From NCBI RefSeq assembly GCF_019968905.1, contig NZ_CP079946.1, positions 6,545,356 through 6,609,355 on the forward strand: 64,000 nt of DNA, written 5' to 3'. How positions within the stretch are numbered: position 1 is the stretch's first letter; each line of letters starts with the position of its first letter. Positions 19,412 to 27,843 of the stretch are shown one piece after another. Source of the DNA: Corallococcus sp. EGB (GTDB lineage Bacteria > Myxococcota > Myxococcia > Myxococcales > Myxococcaceae). The notes beneath the pieces are model-generated. The model was not told the origin of the DNA, ran no database searches, and worked only from the letters and a program-made list of their open reading frames with translations. The translations under genes and the position numbers were made by a program.

Positions 19412-21496
19412 CTACATCGCCTCGGCGGACTGGATTTGACGGTTGGCCGTGTCGCGCTCGATGCAGCCCTTGGTCAGCGTGTACTGGTACGTGCCCAGCT
19501 CGTCACGCCAGTACTCGCCCTCATAGGGCCAGTAGAGCTGATCGTCCGCCACCGCCACGGAGTACTTGTACTTCTTGACGATGGCCGTGCGGCCGCCCGC
19601 CTTGAGCTGCTCCTCCAGGAACTCCTTCTCCTTGGTGGTGGTCTCGAACTTGATGCGCAGGCCGTTGGCGAGCAGCAGCTTGAGCGAGCCCAGCTCCGTC
19701 TCCAGCTTGCCCTTGGCCATGATGCCCGCCTTGGCGATGAGGCTGGTGCGCTGGACCTTCAGGCCCTCCAGCAGCTGCTTGGTCAGCTCCGAGTACTTGA
19801 ACGTGTCGCCCTTCTTGGCGAACAGGTCCATCTCCCCCTCGAGCTCCAGGATGGAGTCGTTGGTCTTCTTCAGGTCCTGGTCCGTGAGGGCCAGCCGGAG
19901 GATGCGCTCCAGGATGATGTCCGTGCCGTTCTTCTCCAGGCCCTCCTTGTTCTTCTTCTGCACGTCCGCGAGCACCGTGTAGTACTCGGAGGCGTCCATG
20001 TTCTTCTTCACGAGCGCGTCCAGCTCGTCGTGCACGGGCAGGTAGGTGCGCTCGAAGTCCTGGAGGATGAGGTTGGACTCCCGGTAGCGGCAGTTCTCGT
20101 AGTAGATGACCGCCTTGAGGATGAGCGCCTCCGGGAAGTACTCCTCGCGGAAGAAGGGCGACGACAGGGTGATGAGGTTGCCCAGCGCCTGCTCGTACTG
20201 ACCGATGCGGTAGTTGGCCCAGGAGGACTCGAAGAGCGCCTCCAGCCACTGCGTGTTCCCGCGCTCCACCTTGTTCAGATAGAAGATGGAGAAGCGGTTC
20301 TGCTGCATGCCGTAGTGCGTGCGGGCCAGCTGCATGAAGGCCAGCTCGCGCAGCGACTTGTCCAGCTTCGCCGCCTCGCCGGTGCGGCCCGCCTGGGGAC
20401 GGGTGAGGCGCACGACTTCCTTCATCGCCTCCAGGGACGCCATGACGTCCGTGTTGCCGCGCTTGGCCGCCGCGTCCTTGTGGTTCGTGCCGTTGCGGAA
20501 GAAGGCCAGGCCCTCCAGGTACTTCGCGCGCGGGTAGAACGGATCCGTGCGCGGGATGGTCAGCGCCAGGCGCTTCACCTCTTCGAAGGACTTGTCCGCG
20601 TTCTCCGTCTGGCCCACCTGGTCCAACGCGCGGCCCCGCACGAAGTGGTAGCGCGCCAGCAGGTAGCGGAACTCGTTCCGGAACTTCTCCGGGAACTCGT
20701 AGTTCGCGTACCGGGCGATCTCATCCAGGATGACCGTCTCGTTCTGCGTCTTGCGGCTGATGAAGAACAGCCACTCCAGGCTCGTCTTGAAGAACTTCGT
20801 GGACGGGCCCGCGGCGAGGATCTTGGAGAACTCGCCCAGCGACGAGTGGTACAGCCCCATGCGGTAGAGCGACTTCGCCAGCACGTAGCGCGCTTCGACG
20901 TGCAGGCCCTGGAGCTTGGGGTCGCCGAGCAGCTCGTGGGAGGCCATGGCGGCCTTCTCGTACTCGTCGTTCTTGAACAGGCTGATGGCCGCGTCCAAGC
21001 GCTGGCGGTCCGCCGTCTTGCCGGACACGTCCACCGCGTCGAACGTCATCGTCGGCGCGGGCGGCTTGTCGTTGTCACCCGTCAGGTCCAGGCCCAGCCC
21101 GGGGGAGCCCTGGGGCGCCGGCTTGGAGGCGGGCGCGGGCTTGGAGACGGGCGCGGGCTTGGAGGCGGCAGAGGCGGGCATGGCCGGCGTGGGCGTCGTC
21201 GTCAGGGCCGCGGGCGGCGTGGCCGGGTTGCCCGCAGGGGCAGGCGCGCTGGTGGCGGCGGAGGGGGACACATCCGAGTCCGCGTCCGCGTCGTCAGCCG
21301 TGGCGGCCGCCTTGCCCTTGCCGTGCCTGGCGGACGGCTTCTTCTTCTTCGCGGAGGCCTTGGAGGAGGCCCCCTTCTTCTTCTTCTTCGACTGGCCCGC
21401 CAGGTCCAGCCCTTCGAAGGACTGGGCCAGCGTGGGGGCCGTGTACGCGAGCGTGAGCCCGAGGACGGCGAGGCGGAGGAACCGGTGGGTGCGCAT
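19412..21496 (-). CDS. gltC: Gliding motility protein GltC (periplasmic TPR protein)
   Basis: 694 residues. In Myxococcus xanthus GltC is a periplasmic TPR component of the Agl-Glt gliding machine. A signal peptide (residues 1-24, ...TAPTLAQ) is followed by SFEGLDLAG and a lysine-rich tract (about 36-62). An Ala/Pro/Lys-rich linker with repeated S-K-P-A-P units leads to a second GLDL motif (about residue 127) and then a long alpha-helical TPR solenoid to the end. Assignment rests mainly on context: it closes an operon with two outer-membrane beta-barrel proteins and a divergent lipoprotein, the arrangement of the gltK-gltB-gltA-gltC locus. It starts 5 bases after gltA and ends at a strong terminator. 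Confidence 0.8.
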   Translation of the reverse strand: MRTHRFLRLAVLGLTLAYTAPTLAQSFEGLDLAGQSKKKKKGASSKASAKKKKPSARHGKGKAAATADDADADSDVSPSAATSAPAPAGNPATPPAALTTTPTPAMPASAASKPAPVSKPAPASKPAPQGSPGLGLDLTGDNDKPPAPTMTFDAVDVSGKTADRQRLDAAISLFKNDEYEKAAMASHELLGDPKLQGLHVEARYVLAKSLYRMGLYHSSLGEFSKILAAGPSTKFFKTSLEWLFFISRKTQNETVILDEIARYANYEFPEKFRNEFRYLLARYHFVRGRALDQVGQTENADKSFEEVKRLALTIPRTDPFYPRAKYLEGLAFFRNGTNHKDAAAKRGNTDVMASLEAMKEVVRLTRPQAGRTGEAAKLDKSLRELAFMQLARTHYGMQQNRFSIFYLNKVERGNTQWLEALFESSWANYRIGQYEQALGNLITLSSPFFREEYFPEALILKAVIYYENCRYRESNLILQDFERTYLPVHDELDALVKKNMDASEYYTVLADVQKKNKEGLEKNGTDIILERILRLALTDQDLKKTNDSILELEGEMDLFAKKGDTFKYSELTKQLLEGLKVQRTSLIAKAGIMAKGKLETELGSLKLLLANGLRIKFETTTKEKEFLEEQLKAGGRTAIVKKYKYSVAVADDQLYWPYEGEYWRDELGTYQYTLTKGCIERDTANRQIQSAEAM

Positions 21497-21501
21497 GAGT
21501 C

Positions 21502-22416
21502 TCAGGAACCGGAGGGGAAGAAGAAGGACAGGCCCAGCTCGAACATGATCTGGTTGCGGAGGTAGTTGGGCGTGGGGTCGCGGCCCTTCTCCACGTAGAT
21601 GAGGTCGCGCAGCTCCGTGCGCAGCGTCATCCAGCGGTTGAAGAAGAAGCGCAGGCCGACGCCCACGTTGCCACCGCCCGTGAGGTACGACTTGCTGCCC
21701 GCGACGGGCGTGCCGTCCGTCAGCGACGTCGCCGGGCCCTTGTACTGGACCACGGACGCGCCCACGACGCCGTACATGTCGAAGTGGACGAACTTCTCCG
21801 CCAGCAGCGACAGCTTGCCGTAGATGGGCGCCCACTGGACGTCCACGCCGCCCATGAGCGTCATCTGGCCGGGCGCGTACCCATCCAATTCGCCCTTGGT
21901 GGGCGCGCGGCAGCCGCGGGTGTCACCGCCCTCGCCCGGCGTGAAGGTGCAGATCTGCGCGGAGCCCGCCACGGAGTTCAGCGCGTAGCCGGCGCGCAGG
22001 CCCACGCCCAGCGTCTCCATGGGGAAGTACGTGAGGGTGCCGCCGAAGAGGTACTTCTTGAAGAACGCGTCGCGGATGGTGACGGACGCGGACGGGCTCA
22101 GCTCGAAGCGGCCCTTCTTGAGGAACATGTGGCCGGACACCGGCCGGATGCGCTCGCGAAGGGGCCCCAGGGCGTCCTTGTCCACCTCGGACACGTCGCC
22201 GGCCTCCTCCTCCTGGGAGGTGGTGGGCGGGTTGGAGTTGGCCGCGGTCTTCGGAGCCGCGGTCTTCGGAGCCGCGGGCGCCGGAGCCGGAGCCGGTGTG
22301 GCCGGTGCGGGAGCCGCGGGCGCGGCGGCGGCCGGAGCGGGGGCCTGGTCGGCGGCGGAGGCGAGCGCGGGCACGCCCGCGCACAGGGTCAGGAGCAGAC
22401 GGACGGCGGGCTTCAT
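21502..22416 (-). CDS. gltA: Gliding motility outer-membrane beta-barrel protein GltA
   Basis: 304 residues with a signal peptide (...PALASAAD), an Ala/Pro-rich periplasmic linker (about 25-65) and a beta-barrel domain from about residue 95 (SGHMFLKKGRFELSPSASVTIRDAFF onward), ending in aromatic-rich strands (MFELGLSFFFPS). It belongs to the myxobacterial outer-membrane beta-barrel family, as does the next gene; both share the ..L(K)K(G/N)R.E(L/I)SP.. entry strand. In M. xanthus GltA and GltB form an outer-membrane complex connecting the gliding motor to the surface. Its start overlaps the gltB stop (ATGA). Which barrel is A and which is B is inferred from gene order. Confidence 0.78.
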   Translation of the reverse strand: MKPAVRLLLTLCAGVPALASAADQAPAPAAAAPAAPAPATPAPAPAPAAPKTAAPKTAANSNPPTTSQEEEAGDVSEVDKDALGPLRERIRPVSGHMFLKKGRFELSPSASVTIRDAFFKKYLFGGTLTYFPMETLGVGLRAGYALNSVAGSAQICTFTPGEGGDTRGCRAPTKGELDGYAPGQMTLMGGVDVQWAPIYGKLSLLAEKFVHFDMYGVVGASVVQYKGPATSLTDGTPVAGSKSYLTGGGNVGVGLRFFFNRWMTLRTELRDLIYVEKGRDPTPNYLRNQIMFELGLSFFFPSGS

Positions 22417-23240
22417 TCGGACTCCCTCCCCGTCGACTTGAGGGGCAGGAAGATGGAGATGCCCGCGTTGAGGGTCATGACGTTCTGGATGGCGCCCTTG
22501 CTGCTGCCCAGGGGCTGGTCCACATAGGAGGTGTTGATCAGGGCCACGTTGACGGCCAGGTAGTCCTTGGTGACGAAGCGCATGCCCAGGCCCAGGTCGA
22601 AGGCCGGGTTGAGCCCGCGGTCGGGCAGCGCGGAGGTCTCCGTCCTCACCACGCCCATGCCGCCCAGCAGGTAGCCGTCGAAGTGGAGGATGGAGTTGAG
22701 GAAGGACACCTTGCCGTAGAGCGGCGCCCACTCCAGGTCGCCCATGGCGGACCAGTTCGGCACGGAGTTGTAGATCTTGCTGTTGAAGGTGCGCTTCGCC
22801 GTGCGGACGTCATCCGACGGGAGCACCTGGATCAACGAGCCGCGCGCGGAGATGGCCAGCGTGTCGGACAGGTACCAGGCCGCCCGGAGCGACCCGCCGA
22901 ACTTCGAATAGAACGGGTCGTTCACGGAGATGCTCACGAACGGTGAGATCTCCAGGCGGTTCTTCTTCAGGTAGACCTTGCGCTGCACGCTCTTCACCCG
23001 GTCGTCCTGGGTGATGTCCGTGAGCGGCATCAGCGCTTCAATCGGGATGTCCTTCGCCGGCGTGGCGGCAGGCGGCGACGCGGGGCGGGCTTCCTCGTCC
23101 GGCGGCGGCGCGGGGTTCTCTGCGGGCGGCTTGGCCTGGGCGTCCTCGGTGAGATCGAGGCCCATGCCTTCCTGGGTCTGGGCGGGGGCCAGCGCGGGCC
23201 ACATCAGGCTCAGCGCAAGCAGCAGCGTGGGGCGGTTCAA
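22413..23240 (-). CDS. gltB: Gliding motility outer-membrane beta-barrel protein GltB
   Basis: 275 residues from a TTG at 23240, which gives a standard signal peptide (NRPTLLLALSLMWPALAPAQ) and has GGAG nine bases upstream. An ATG at 23291 with GAGG eight bases upstream would add a 17-residue, poorly charged extension. The mature protein has GMGLDLTED, an acidic/Pro-rich linker and a barrel from about residue 95 (KVYLKKNRLEISPFVSISVNDPFY) to the terminal MTLNAGISIFLPL. First gene of the gltB-A-C operon. The GLDL motif after the signal is shared with GltC. Confidence 0.77.
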   Translation of the reverse strand: MNRPTLLLALSLMWPALAPAQTQEGMGLDLTEDAQAKPPAENPAPPPDEEARPASPPAATPAKDIPIEALMPLTDITQDDRVKSVQRKVYLKKNRLEISPFVSISVNDPFYSKFGGSLRAAWYLSDTLAISARGSLIQVLPSDDVRTAKRTFNSKIYNSVPNWSAMGDLEWAPLYGKVSFLNSILHFDGYLLGGMGVVRTETSALPDRGLNPAFDLGLGMRFVTKDYLAVNVALINTSYVDQPLGSSKGAIQNVMTLNAGISIFLPLKSTGRESE

Positions 23241-23306
23241 GTCCGGGCGCTCCGTGGGGGGAGGGAACGTACTGCCACCGGAAGGCAGCATCACATCAGC
23301 CTCACC

Positions 23307-23335
23307 ATCCTATCGGCCGTATTCCCAACCATCAA
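23307..23335 (-). promoter_or_regulatory. Predicted sigma-A type promoter of gltBAC
   Basis: On the minus strand: TTGATG (23335-23330), 17-base spacer, TAGGAT (23312-23307). Transcription near 23300 would fit translation from the TTG at 23240 and would remove much of the ribosome-binding site of the 23291 ATG. Pattern match only. Confidence 0.4.
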
Positions 23336-23512
23336 CCAGCAGAATGCGCCCGCACCCTCTGGATTCCTCTCGTATCCCTTCACAATTCCACTGGGCTCAG
23401 GCCCCGCGGGTCAGGGGTTGGCGCGAGGAAGTGGTGTGCTACCGTTTCCGGGTTCCGGGCGCCGTCATCCCCCACGCGCGCCCTGTCTCCATCCTTCCTA
23501 GAGGTCTCAAAG

Positions 23513-24019
23513 ATGTTCGTGCGATCCGCGCTCTTCCTGTCCGCCGTCCTGATGCTGGGTGGCTGCGACGTCAAAACCGAGCTGGGCAAGCCGTGCACCC
23601 TGGTGCGCAAGGCCACGGCCCAGGAGAAGGCGGAGCAGGGCCGCGAGGTGGTGGAGGTGAAGGAGAAGGACATCGCCGCGGATCAGGACTTCATCTCCTT
23701 CGGTTCGCTGGAGTGCGAGGACCTCATCTGCGTGCGCGACGACCAGAGCCCCCGCAGCGAGGATCCGGAGGCGCCGGCCCTGGGCTACTGCAGCAAGGAG
23801 TGCGTGCAGGGCACGACGACGGGCTGCGATATCACCCGCACCGTGGATGACGTGGAGAAGGGGCTCAAGGAGCGCATGACGTGCCGCCCCCTGCTCCTGG
23901 ACCAGGACACGCTGGATGCCATCAAGGTCGCCGACGAGAGCTTCTACCGGCGCACCTTCGGCGAGAACAACTCGCCCTACTTCTGCGCGGGCGCCACGCC
24001 GGCGGCCCAGGGCAACTGA
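23513..24019 (+). CDS. gltK: Gliding motility lipoprotein GltK
   Basis: 168 residues. Lipoprotein signal FLSAVLMLGGC puts the lipidated cysteine at residue 18. The mature part has eight further cysteines in pairs (CTLV, CEDLICV, CSKECVQG..GC, CRP, YFC), suggesting a disulfide-rich periplasmic domain. GAGG lies 8 bases before the ATG. Encoded divergently from gltB across about 270 bases; a lipoprotein next to two OM barrels and a TPR protein matches the M. xanthus gltK-gltB-gltA-gltC cluster, where GltK is an outer-membrane lipoprotein. The name depends on this context rather than on a diagnostic motif. Confidence 0.75.
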   Translation: MFVRSALFLSAVLMLGGCDVKTELGKPCTLVRKATAQEKAEQGREVVEVKEKDIAADQDFISFGSLECEDLICVRDDQSPRSEDPEAPALGYCSKECVQGTTTGCDITRTVDDVEKGLKERMTCRPLLLDQDTLDAIKVADESFYRRTFGENNSPYFCAGATPAAQGN

Positions 24020-24042
24020 ACGGCGCACTGAACAGTCGCCTC

Positions 24043-24121
24043 GCGCGAAAGGGTTAGACCTTTTCGCGCACCCCGTACGTAAAGGCAGGGCCCGCGTTTC
24101 AAACGCCTTTGGAGCCCTGCC
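24043..24121 (+). promoter_or_regulatory. Dyad plus start-abutting hairpin upstream of the VWA gene
   Basis: Two parts. An imperfect dyad, GCGCGAAAGG (24043-24052) against CCTTTTCGCGC (24059-24069), includes the box TAGACCTTTTCGCGC (24055-24069). Then GGCAGGGC (24084-24091) pairs perfectly with GCCCTGCC (24114-24121), which touches the ATG at 24122; an inner stem GCGTT/AACGC sits in the loop. The probable Shine-Dalgarno GGAG (24111-24114) is at the base of the stem. A near-identical box and similar hairpin precede the gene at 27912. Confidence 0.55.
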
Positions 24122-25549
24122 ATGAATCGTACGGTCCTGTTCCTCGCCCTGGCTGGTGGCCTGGCCCTCACCGCGCTGGTGCTGGGCATGCCCCACGGGG
24201 ACATGTTCCCCCCCACACGAACCGGCGTCGTCGTGCCCTCCCCGCTGCCCACCCCGGCGCAGGGGACGCGCGCGTCCTCCGGCAGCCTCCAGGTGACGAG
24301 CCGGCTGTCGCATCCGTACGTGCCGGTGGGGCCGTCCGAGACGTACGTGACGGTGGACCTCACCGGCGCGGAGGTGCCCGGGGCGAAGAGGAGCCCGGTG
24401 AACCTGGCGGTGGTCATCGACCGGTCCGGGTCCATGAGCGGCTACAAGCTCCAGCAGGCGAAGCAGGCCGCGCGGCACCTGGTGTCGCTGCTGCGCGACG
24501 AGGACCGGCTGGCCATCGTGCACTACGGCAGCGACGTGAAGAGCCTGCCGTCCCTGCCGGCCACCGGGGCCAACCGCGAGCGGATGCTCCAGTTCATCGA
24601 CGGCATCTGGGATGACGGTGGCACCAACATCAGCGCGGGCCTGTCCGTGGGCCGCGCGCAGCTGGCCTCCGCCATGGGCGCGGCGACCCCGGTGAACCGC
24701 CTCATCCTGATGAGCGACGGCCAGCCCACCGAGGGCGTGTCCGACGAGGAGGGGCTGAAGAACGTGGTGAAGGAGATCCGCGCGTCCGGCATCACGGTGA
24801 GCTCCATTGGCGTGGGCACGGACTTCAACGAGAACCTGATGCAGGCCTTCGCGGAGTACGGCGCCGGCGCGTACGGCTTCCTCGAGGACGCGAGCAAGCT
24901 GTCCACCCTCTTCCAGCGCGACCTGCAGCAGGCCACCACCGCGGTGGCGCGCAACGTGGAGCTGTCCTTCGACCTGCCCCCGGGCACGACGCTGGATGAG
25001 GTACTGGGCTACCGCTACCACCAGGCCGGCAACACGGTGCGCGTGGCGCTGCCGGACTTCTCCGCGGGCCAGGTGGAGCGCGTGGTGGCGCGCCTCCACG
25101 TGACGGGGACCGCTCCGGGCCAGTCCGTGCAGGTGGCGGGGCTGATGGTCGCGTACACGGACCTGCTGGTGCAGAAGGACGTGGAGGACCAGTCCCTGCT
25201 GGCCGCGGTGGCCACGGACGTGCAGGAGGAGGTCGTCCGGCGCCAGGACAAGGAGGCCACGGTGTACGCGGCCCGGGCCCGCAGCGCGCAGAACCTCCAG
25301 AAGGCCGCGGAGGCCATGAGCCAGGGCAACCGTGCCGAGGCGAAGGGCTACCTCTCCCAGAACCAGGCCCTCTTCATGGAGGCGAGCGCGGTGGCGGGCG
25401 CGGCGGCGGTGGCGGCGGATCAGGAGGAGCAGTCCCGCACGATGCAGGAATACGACGCCGCGCAGACCGACGAGGCCCTGAAGGCCGCGACGAAGGCCAC
25501 CAAGGTGAAGGCGCTCAAGAGCTTCGGGCGCATGGGCTCGACGTACTGA
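24122..25549 (+). CDS. Secreted von Willebrand factor A domain protein
   Basis: 475 residues. N-terminal signal or anchor helix (residues 4-23), a Pro-rich linker, then a VWA domain from about 97: NLAVVIDRSGSMSG carries the DxSxS metal-ion site, followed by G-G-T-N-I-S (site threonine) and LMSDGQPTEG (site aspartate), so the MIDAS is complete. The C-terminal half has a beta-rich segment (LPDFSAGQVERVVARLHV..) and an Ala/Gln/Lys-rich helical tail (about 340-460). Similar proteins are annotated as Ca-activated chloride-channel-like, but nothing here shows channel activity. Likely a periplasmic protein-protein or matrix-binding module. Confidence 0.82.
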   Translation: MNRTVLFLALAGGLALTALVLGMPHGDMFPPTRTGVVVPSPLPTPAQGTRASSGSLQVTSRLSHPYVPVGPSETYVTVDLTGAEVPGAKRSPVNLAVVIDRSGSMSGYKLQQAKQAARHLVSLLRDEDRLAIVHYGSDVKSLPSLPATGANRERMLQFIDGIWDDGGTNISAGLSVGRAQLASAMGAATPVNRLILMSDGQPTEGVSDEEGLKNVVKEIRASGITVSSIGVGTDFNENLMQAFAEYGAGAYGFLEDASKLSTLFQRDLQQATTAVARNVELSFDLPPGTTLDEVLGYRYHQAGNTVRVALPDFSAGQVERVVARLHVTGTAPGQSVQVAGLMVAYTDLLVQKDVEDQSLLAAVATDVQEEVVRRQDKEATVYAARARSAQNLQKAAEAMSQGNRAEAKGYLSQNQALFMEASAVAGAAAVAADQEEQSRTMQEYDAAQTDEALKAATKATKVKALKSFGRMGSTY

Positions 25550-25577
25550 AGGCCCGAAGCCCGGGAGCAACGTGCGA

Positions 25578-25597
25578 GGGGGCGGCGCCCGGCCCCC
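25578..25597 (+). terminator. Possible terminator hairpin after the VWA gene
   Basis: GGGGGC (25578-25583) and GCCCCC (25592-25597) flank an 8-base loop 30 bases after the VWA stop. No U-tract follows, so it may instead be incidental. Confidence 0.3.
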
Positions 25598-25632
25598 TGC
25601 CTGCCTGTCGCCGCGACGTCACATCTTCGCGG

Positions 25633-25661
25633 TTGACCTGCGGAATCGCGTGGCCCTATCT
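25633..25661 (+). promoter_or_regulatory. Predicted sigma-A type promoter of purEK
   Basis: TTGACC (25633-25638), 17-base spacer, CTATCT (25656-25661). Predicts transcription near 25668 and a leader of about 50 bases before the purE ATG at 25720. No recognisable riboswitch fold was seen in that leader. Confidence 0.5.
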
Positions 25662-25719
25662 CCGCGTTCTTCCAGGCTTCACCCCCTGGAAGCAGGGCGC
25701 ACTGGAGGCGCGGAACAGC

Positions 25720-26223
25720 ATGGCGGCGAGCGCGAGCACCCCGTGGGTCGGGGTCATCATGGGCGGCAAGAGCGACCTGGAGCACCTGCAACCGGCGATC
25801 GACATCCTCGCCGAGCTGCGCATCCCGCACGAGGTGCGCGTCGTGTCCGCGCACCGCACGCCGGACTGGATGATGGAGTACGCGTCCAGCGCGGAGTCGC
25901 GCGGCCTGTCCGTCATCATCGCCGCGGCGGGCGGCGCGGCGCACCTGCCCGGCATGGTGTCCAGCAAGACGCTGCTGCCCGTGCTGGGCGTGCCCATGCC
26001 CACCACCGTGCTGTCCGGCTTCGACGCGCTGCTCTCCATCGTGCAGATGCCCAAGGGCGTGCCGGTGGGGACGCAGGCCATTGGCAAGCCCGGGGCCGCC
26101 AACGCGGCGCTGCACGCGGCGGCCATCCTGGCGCTGAAGTACCCGGAGCTGCGCGAGCGGCTGGCCGCATGGCGCAAGGCCCGCACGGATGAGGTGCTGG
26201 CGCAGCGCGAGGTGGCGGGATGA
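25720..26223 (+). CDS. purE: N5-carboxyaminoimidazole ribonucleotide mutase
   Basis: Moves the carboxyl group of N5-CAIR to C4 in purine synthesis. 167 residues: VGVIMGGKSDLEHLQPAIDIL at the N-terminus, VVSAHRTPDWMMEYA with the catalytic histidine, IIAAAGGAAHLPGMVSSKT and VLGVPMPTTVLSGFDALLSIVQMP, all class I PurE signatures. The ATG at 25720 is preceded by GGAGG at 11 bases and begins just before the conserved core; an in-frame start further upstream would read through the predicted promoter. Overlaps purK by ATGA. Confidence 0.96.
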   Translation: MAASASTPWVGVIMGGKSDLEHLQPAIDILAELRIPHEVRVVSAHRTPDWMMEYASSAESRGLSVIIAAAGGAAHLPGMVSSKTLLPVLGVPMPTTVLSGFDALLSIVQMPKGVPVGTQAIGKPGAANAALHAAAILALKYPELRERLAAWRKARTDEVLAQREVAG

Positions 26224-27362
26224 GCGGCCCCATGGTGCTTCCGGGCGGGACGCTGGGCATCCTGGGCGGCGGCCAGCTGGGGCGCATGATGGCGCTCGCG
26301 GCGCGCACGCTGGGCTACCAGGTGCAGGCGTTGGATCCGGACTCGGCGTGCCCGTCCCGCTCCGTGGTGGACCGCTGCCTCACCGCGTCCTTCTCCGACA
26401 CGGCGGCGGCGGAGGACCTGGCGCGACAGTGCGACGTGGTGACGCTGGAGATTGAAAAGGTGTCGCTGTCCACGCTCAACGCGGTGGCCCGGCACGCGCC
26501 CATGCGGCCCGGCGCCTCCGTGCTGGAGGTGGTGCAGCACCGCGGCCGGCAGAAGGCCTGGCTCGCCAGGGGCGGCTTCCCGCTGGGCCCGTGGCGCGAG
26601 GCGAACTCGGAGGAGGCGCTGTCCCAGGCCATCACCGCGCTGGGCGGCAGGTGCTTCATCAAGTCCAGCGAGGGTGGCTACGACGGGCGCGGCCAGTACG
26701 AGGTGACGTCGGCCTCCGAGGCGGCCGTCGCGTGGAAGGAGCTGGGCGGGCGCTCCGTGGTGGTGGAGGCCGCGCTGGACCTGAAGGCGGAGCTGTCCGT
26801 GCTGGTGGCGCGGGGGCCGGATGGCCAGCTCGCGGTGTATCCGCCCGCGTTCAACCACCATGAGGAGCGCATCCTCGCGTGGTCGCTGCTCCCCGGCCCG
26901 CTGCCTCCGGCCGTGCTGACGCAGGCGTCGCAGGTGGCGCGCGACATCACCGACGGGCTGAAGGTGGAGGGCCTCCTGGTGGTGGAGATGTTCCTGTTGG
27001 GAGACGGGACGCTGCTCGTCAACGAGGTGGCGCCCCGGCCGCACAACAGCTTCCACTCGACGGAGGTGGCGTGCCTGACGAGCCAGTTCGAACAGGCCGT
27101 GCGCGCGGTGTGCAACCTGCCCCTGGGCTCCGTGGAGGTGGTGCGCCCCGCGGCCATCGTGAACCTGCTGGGCGACCTGTGGCTCCAGGAGGGCGGGCCC
27201 CGCTTCGCGCAGGCGCTGGCGCTGCCCGGCGTCCGGCTGCACCTGTACGGCAAGCGCGACGCGCGCAAGGGCCGCAAGATGGGCCACCTGTCCGCGGTGG
27301 GCAGCACGCCCGAGGACGCGCTCCAGCGGGTGAAGGCCGCCGCCACGGCCCTGGGGATGTAA
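26220..27362 (+). CDS. purK: N5-carboxyaminoimidazole ribonucleotide synthase
   Basis: ATP-grasp enzyme carboxylating AIR to N5-CAIR. 380 residues: LGILGGGQLGRMMALAARTLGY at the start, the ATP-grasp segment CFIKSSEGGYDGRGQYEV, and metal-binding ..LLVNEVAPRPHNSFHSTEVACLTSQFEQ in the C-terminal half, then KMGHLSAVGSTPEDAL near the end. Its start overlaps the purE stop by four bases, so PurE and PurK are made together, the standard bacterial arrangement. Confidence 0.96.
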   Translation: MSGPMVLPGGTLGILGGGQLGRMMALAARTLGYQVQALDPDSACPSRSVVDRCLTASFSDTAAAEDLARQCDVVTLEIEKVSLSTLNAVARHAPMRPGASVLEVVQHRGRQKAWLARGGFPLGPWREANSEEALSQAITALGGRCFIKSSEGGYDGRGQYEVTSASEAAVAWKELGGRSVVVEAALDLKAELSVLVARGPDGQLAVYPPAFNHHEERILAWSLLPGPLPPAVLTQASQVARDITDGLKVEGLLVVEMFLLGDGTLLVNEVAPRPHNSFHSTEVACLTSQFEQAVRAVCNLPLGSVEVVRPAAIVNLLGDLWLQEGGPRFAQALALPGVRLHLYGKRDARKGRKMGHLSAVGSTPEDALQRVKAAATALGM

Positions 27363-27366
27363 CGCC

Positions 27367-27843
27367 ATGAAGACGAACGCCGCCCGGCTCCTGGACTCGC
27401 TCGGCATCGCGTACGCGCTGCGCGACTACGACGTGGATCCGGACGACCTGTCCGCGGAGACGGTGGCCGCGAAGGTGGGCATGCCGGCGGAGCAGGTCTT
27501 CAAGACGCTGGTGGCCAAGGGCGACCGCACCGGCGTGCTGATGGCGGTGGTGCCGGGCAACGCGGAGCTGGACTTGAAGGCCCTGGCGCGGCTGTCCGGC
27601 GACCGCAAGGTGGACACCGTTCCCCTCAAGGAGCTGCAGCCGCTCACCGGCTACATCCGGGGCGGCGTCACCGCGCTCGGGGGCAAGAAGGACTATCCCG
27701 TCTTCGTGGATGAGACGCTGGAGCTGTTCGACGCGGTGGCGGTGTCCGCGGGGGTGCGCGGGACGCAGCTCGTCCTCGCCCCGGCGGACTACCTCCGCGT
27801 GACGAAGGGCAGGACGGGACCCATTTCGCGGCCGAAGGCGTAG
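27367..27843 (+). CDS. ybaK: YbaK-type Cys-tRNA(Pro)/aminoacyl-tRNA deacylase
   Basis: Hydrolyses misacylated tRNA, typically Cys-tRNA(Pro), in trans. 158 residues, the normal length. Features: AARLLDSLGIAYALRDYDVD, VGMPAEQVFKTLVAKGD with the conserved F-K-T-L-V-A-K block, AVVPGNAELDLKALAR, and LTGYIRGGVTALGGKKDYPVFVDE. Starts 4 bases after the purK stop, so it is probably in the pur operon, although there is no metabolic link. The exact substrate within the YbaK/ProX/PrdX superfamily cannot be fixed from sequence. Confidence 0.92.
   Translation: MKTNAARLLDSLGIAYALRDYDVDPDDLSAETVAAKVGMPAEQVFKTLVAKGDRTGVLMAVVPGNAELDLKALARLSGDRKVDTVPLKELQPLTGYIRGGVTALGGKKDYPVFVDETLELFDAVAVSAGVRGTQLVLAPADYLRVTKGRTGPISRPKA

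Noticed and set aside
23241-23291. ATG at 23291 as the gltB start
   Set aside because: Plausible ribosome-binding site but gives an atypical signal peptide and conflicts with the predicted promoter; kept only as an alternative.
25662-25719. Purine riboswitch in the purE leader
   Set aside because: The ~50-base leader is too short and shows no three-way-junction pattern.
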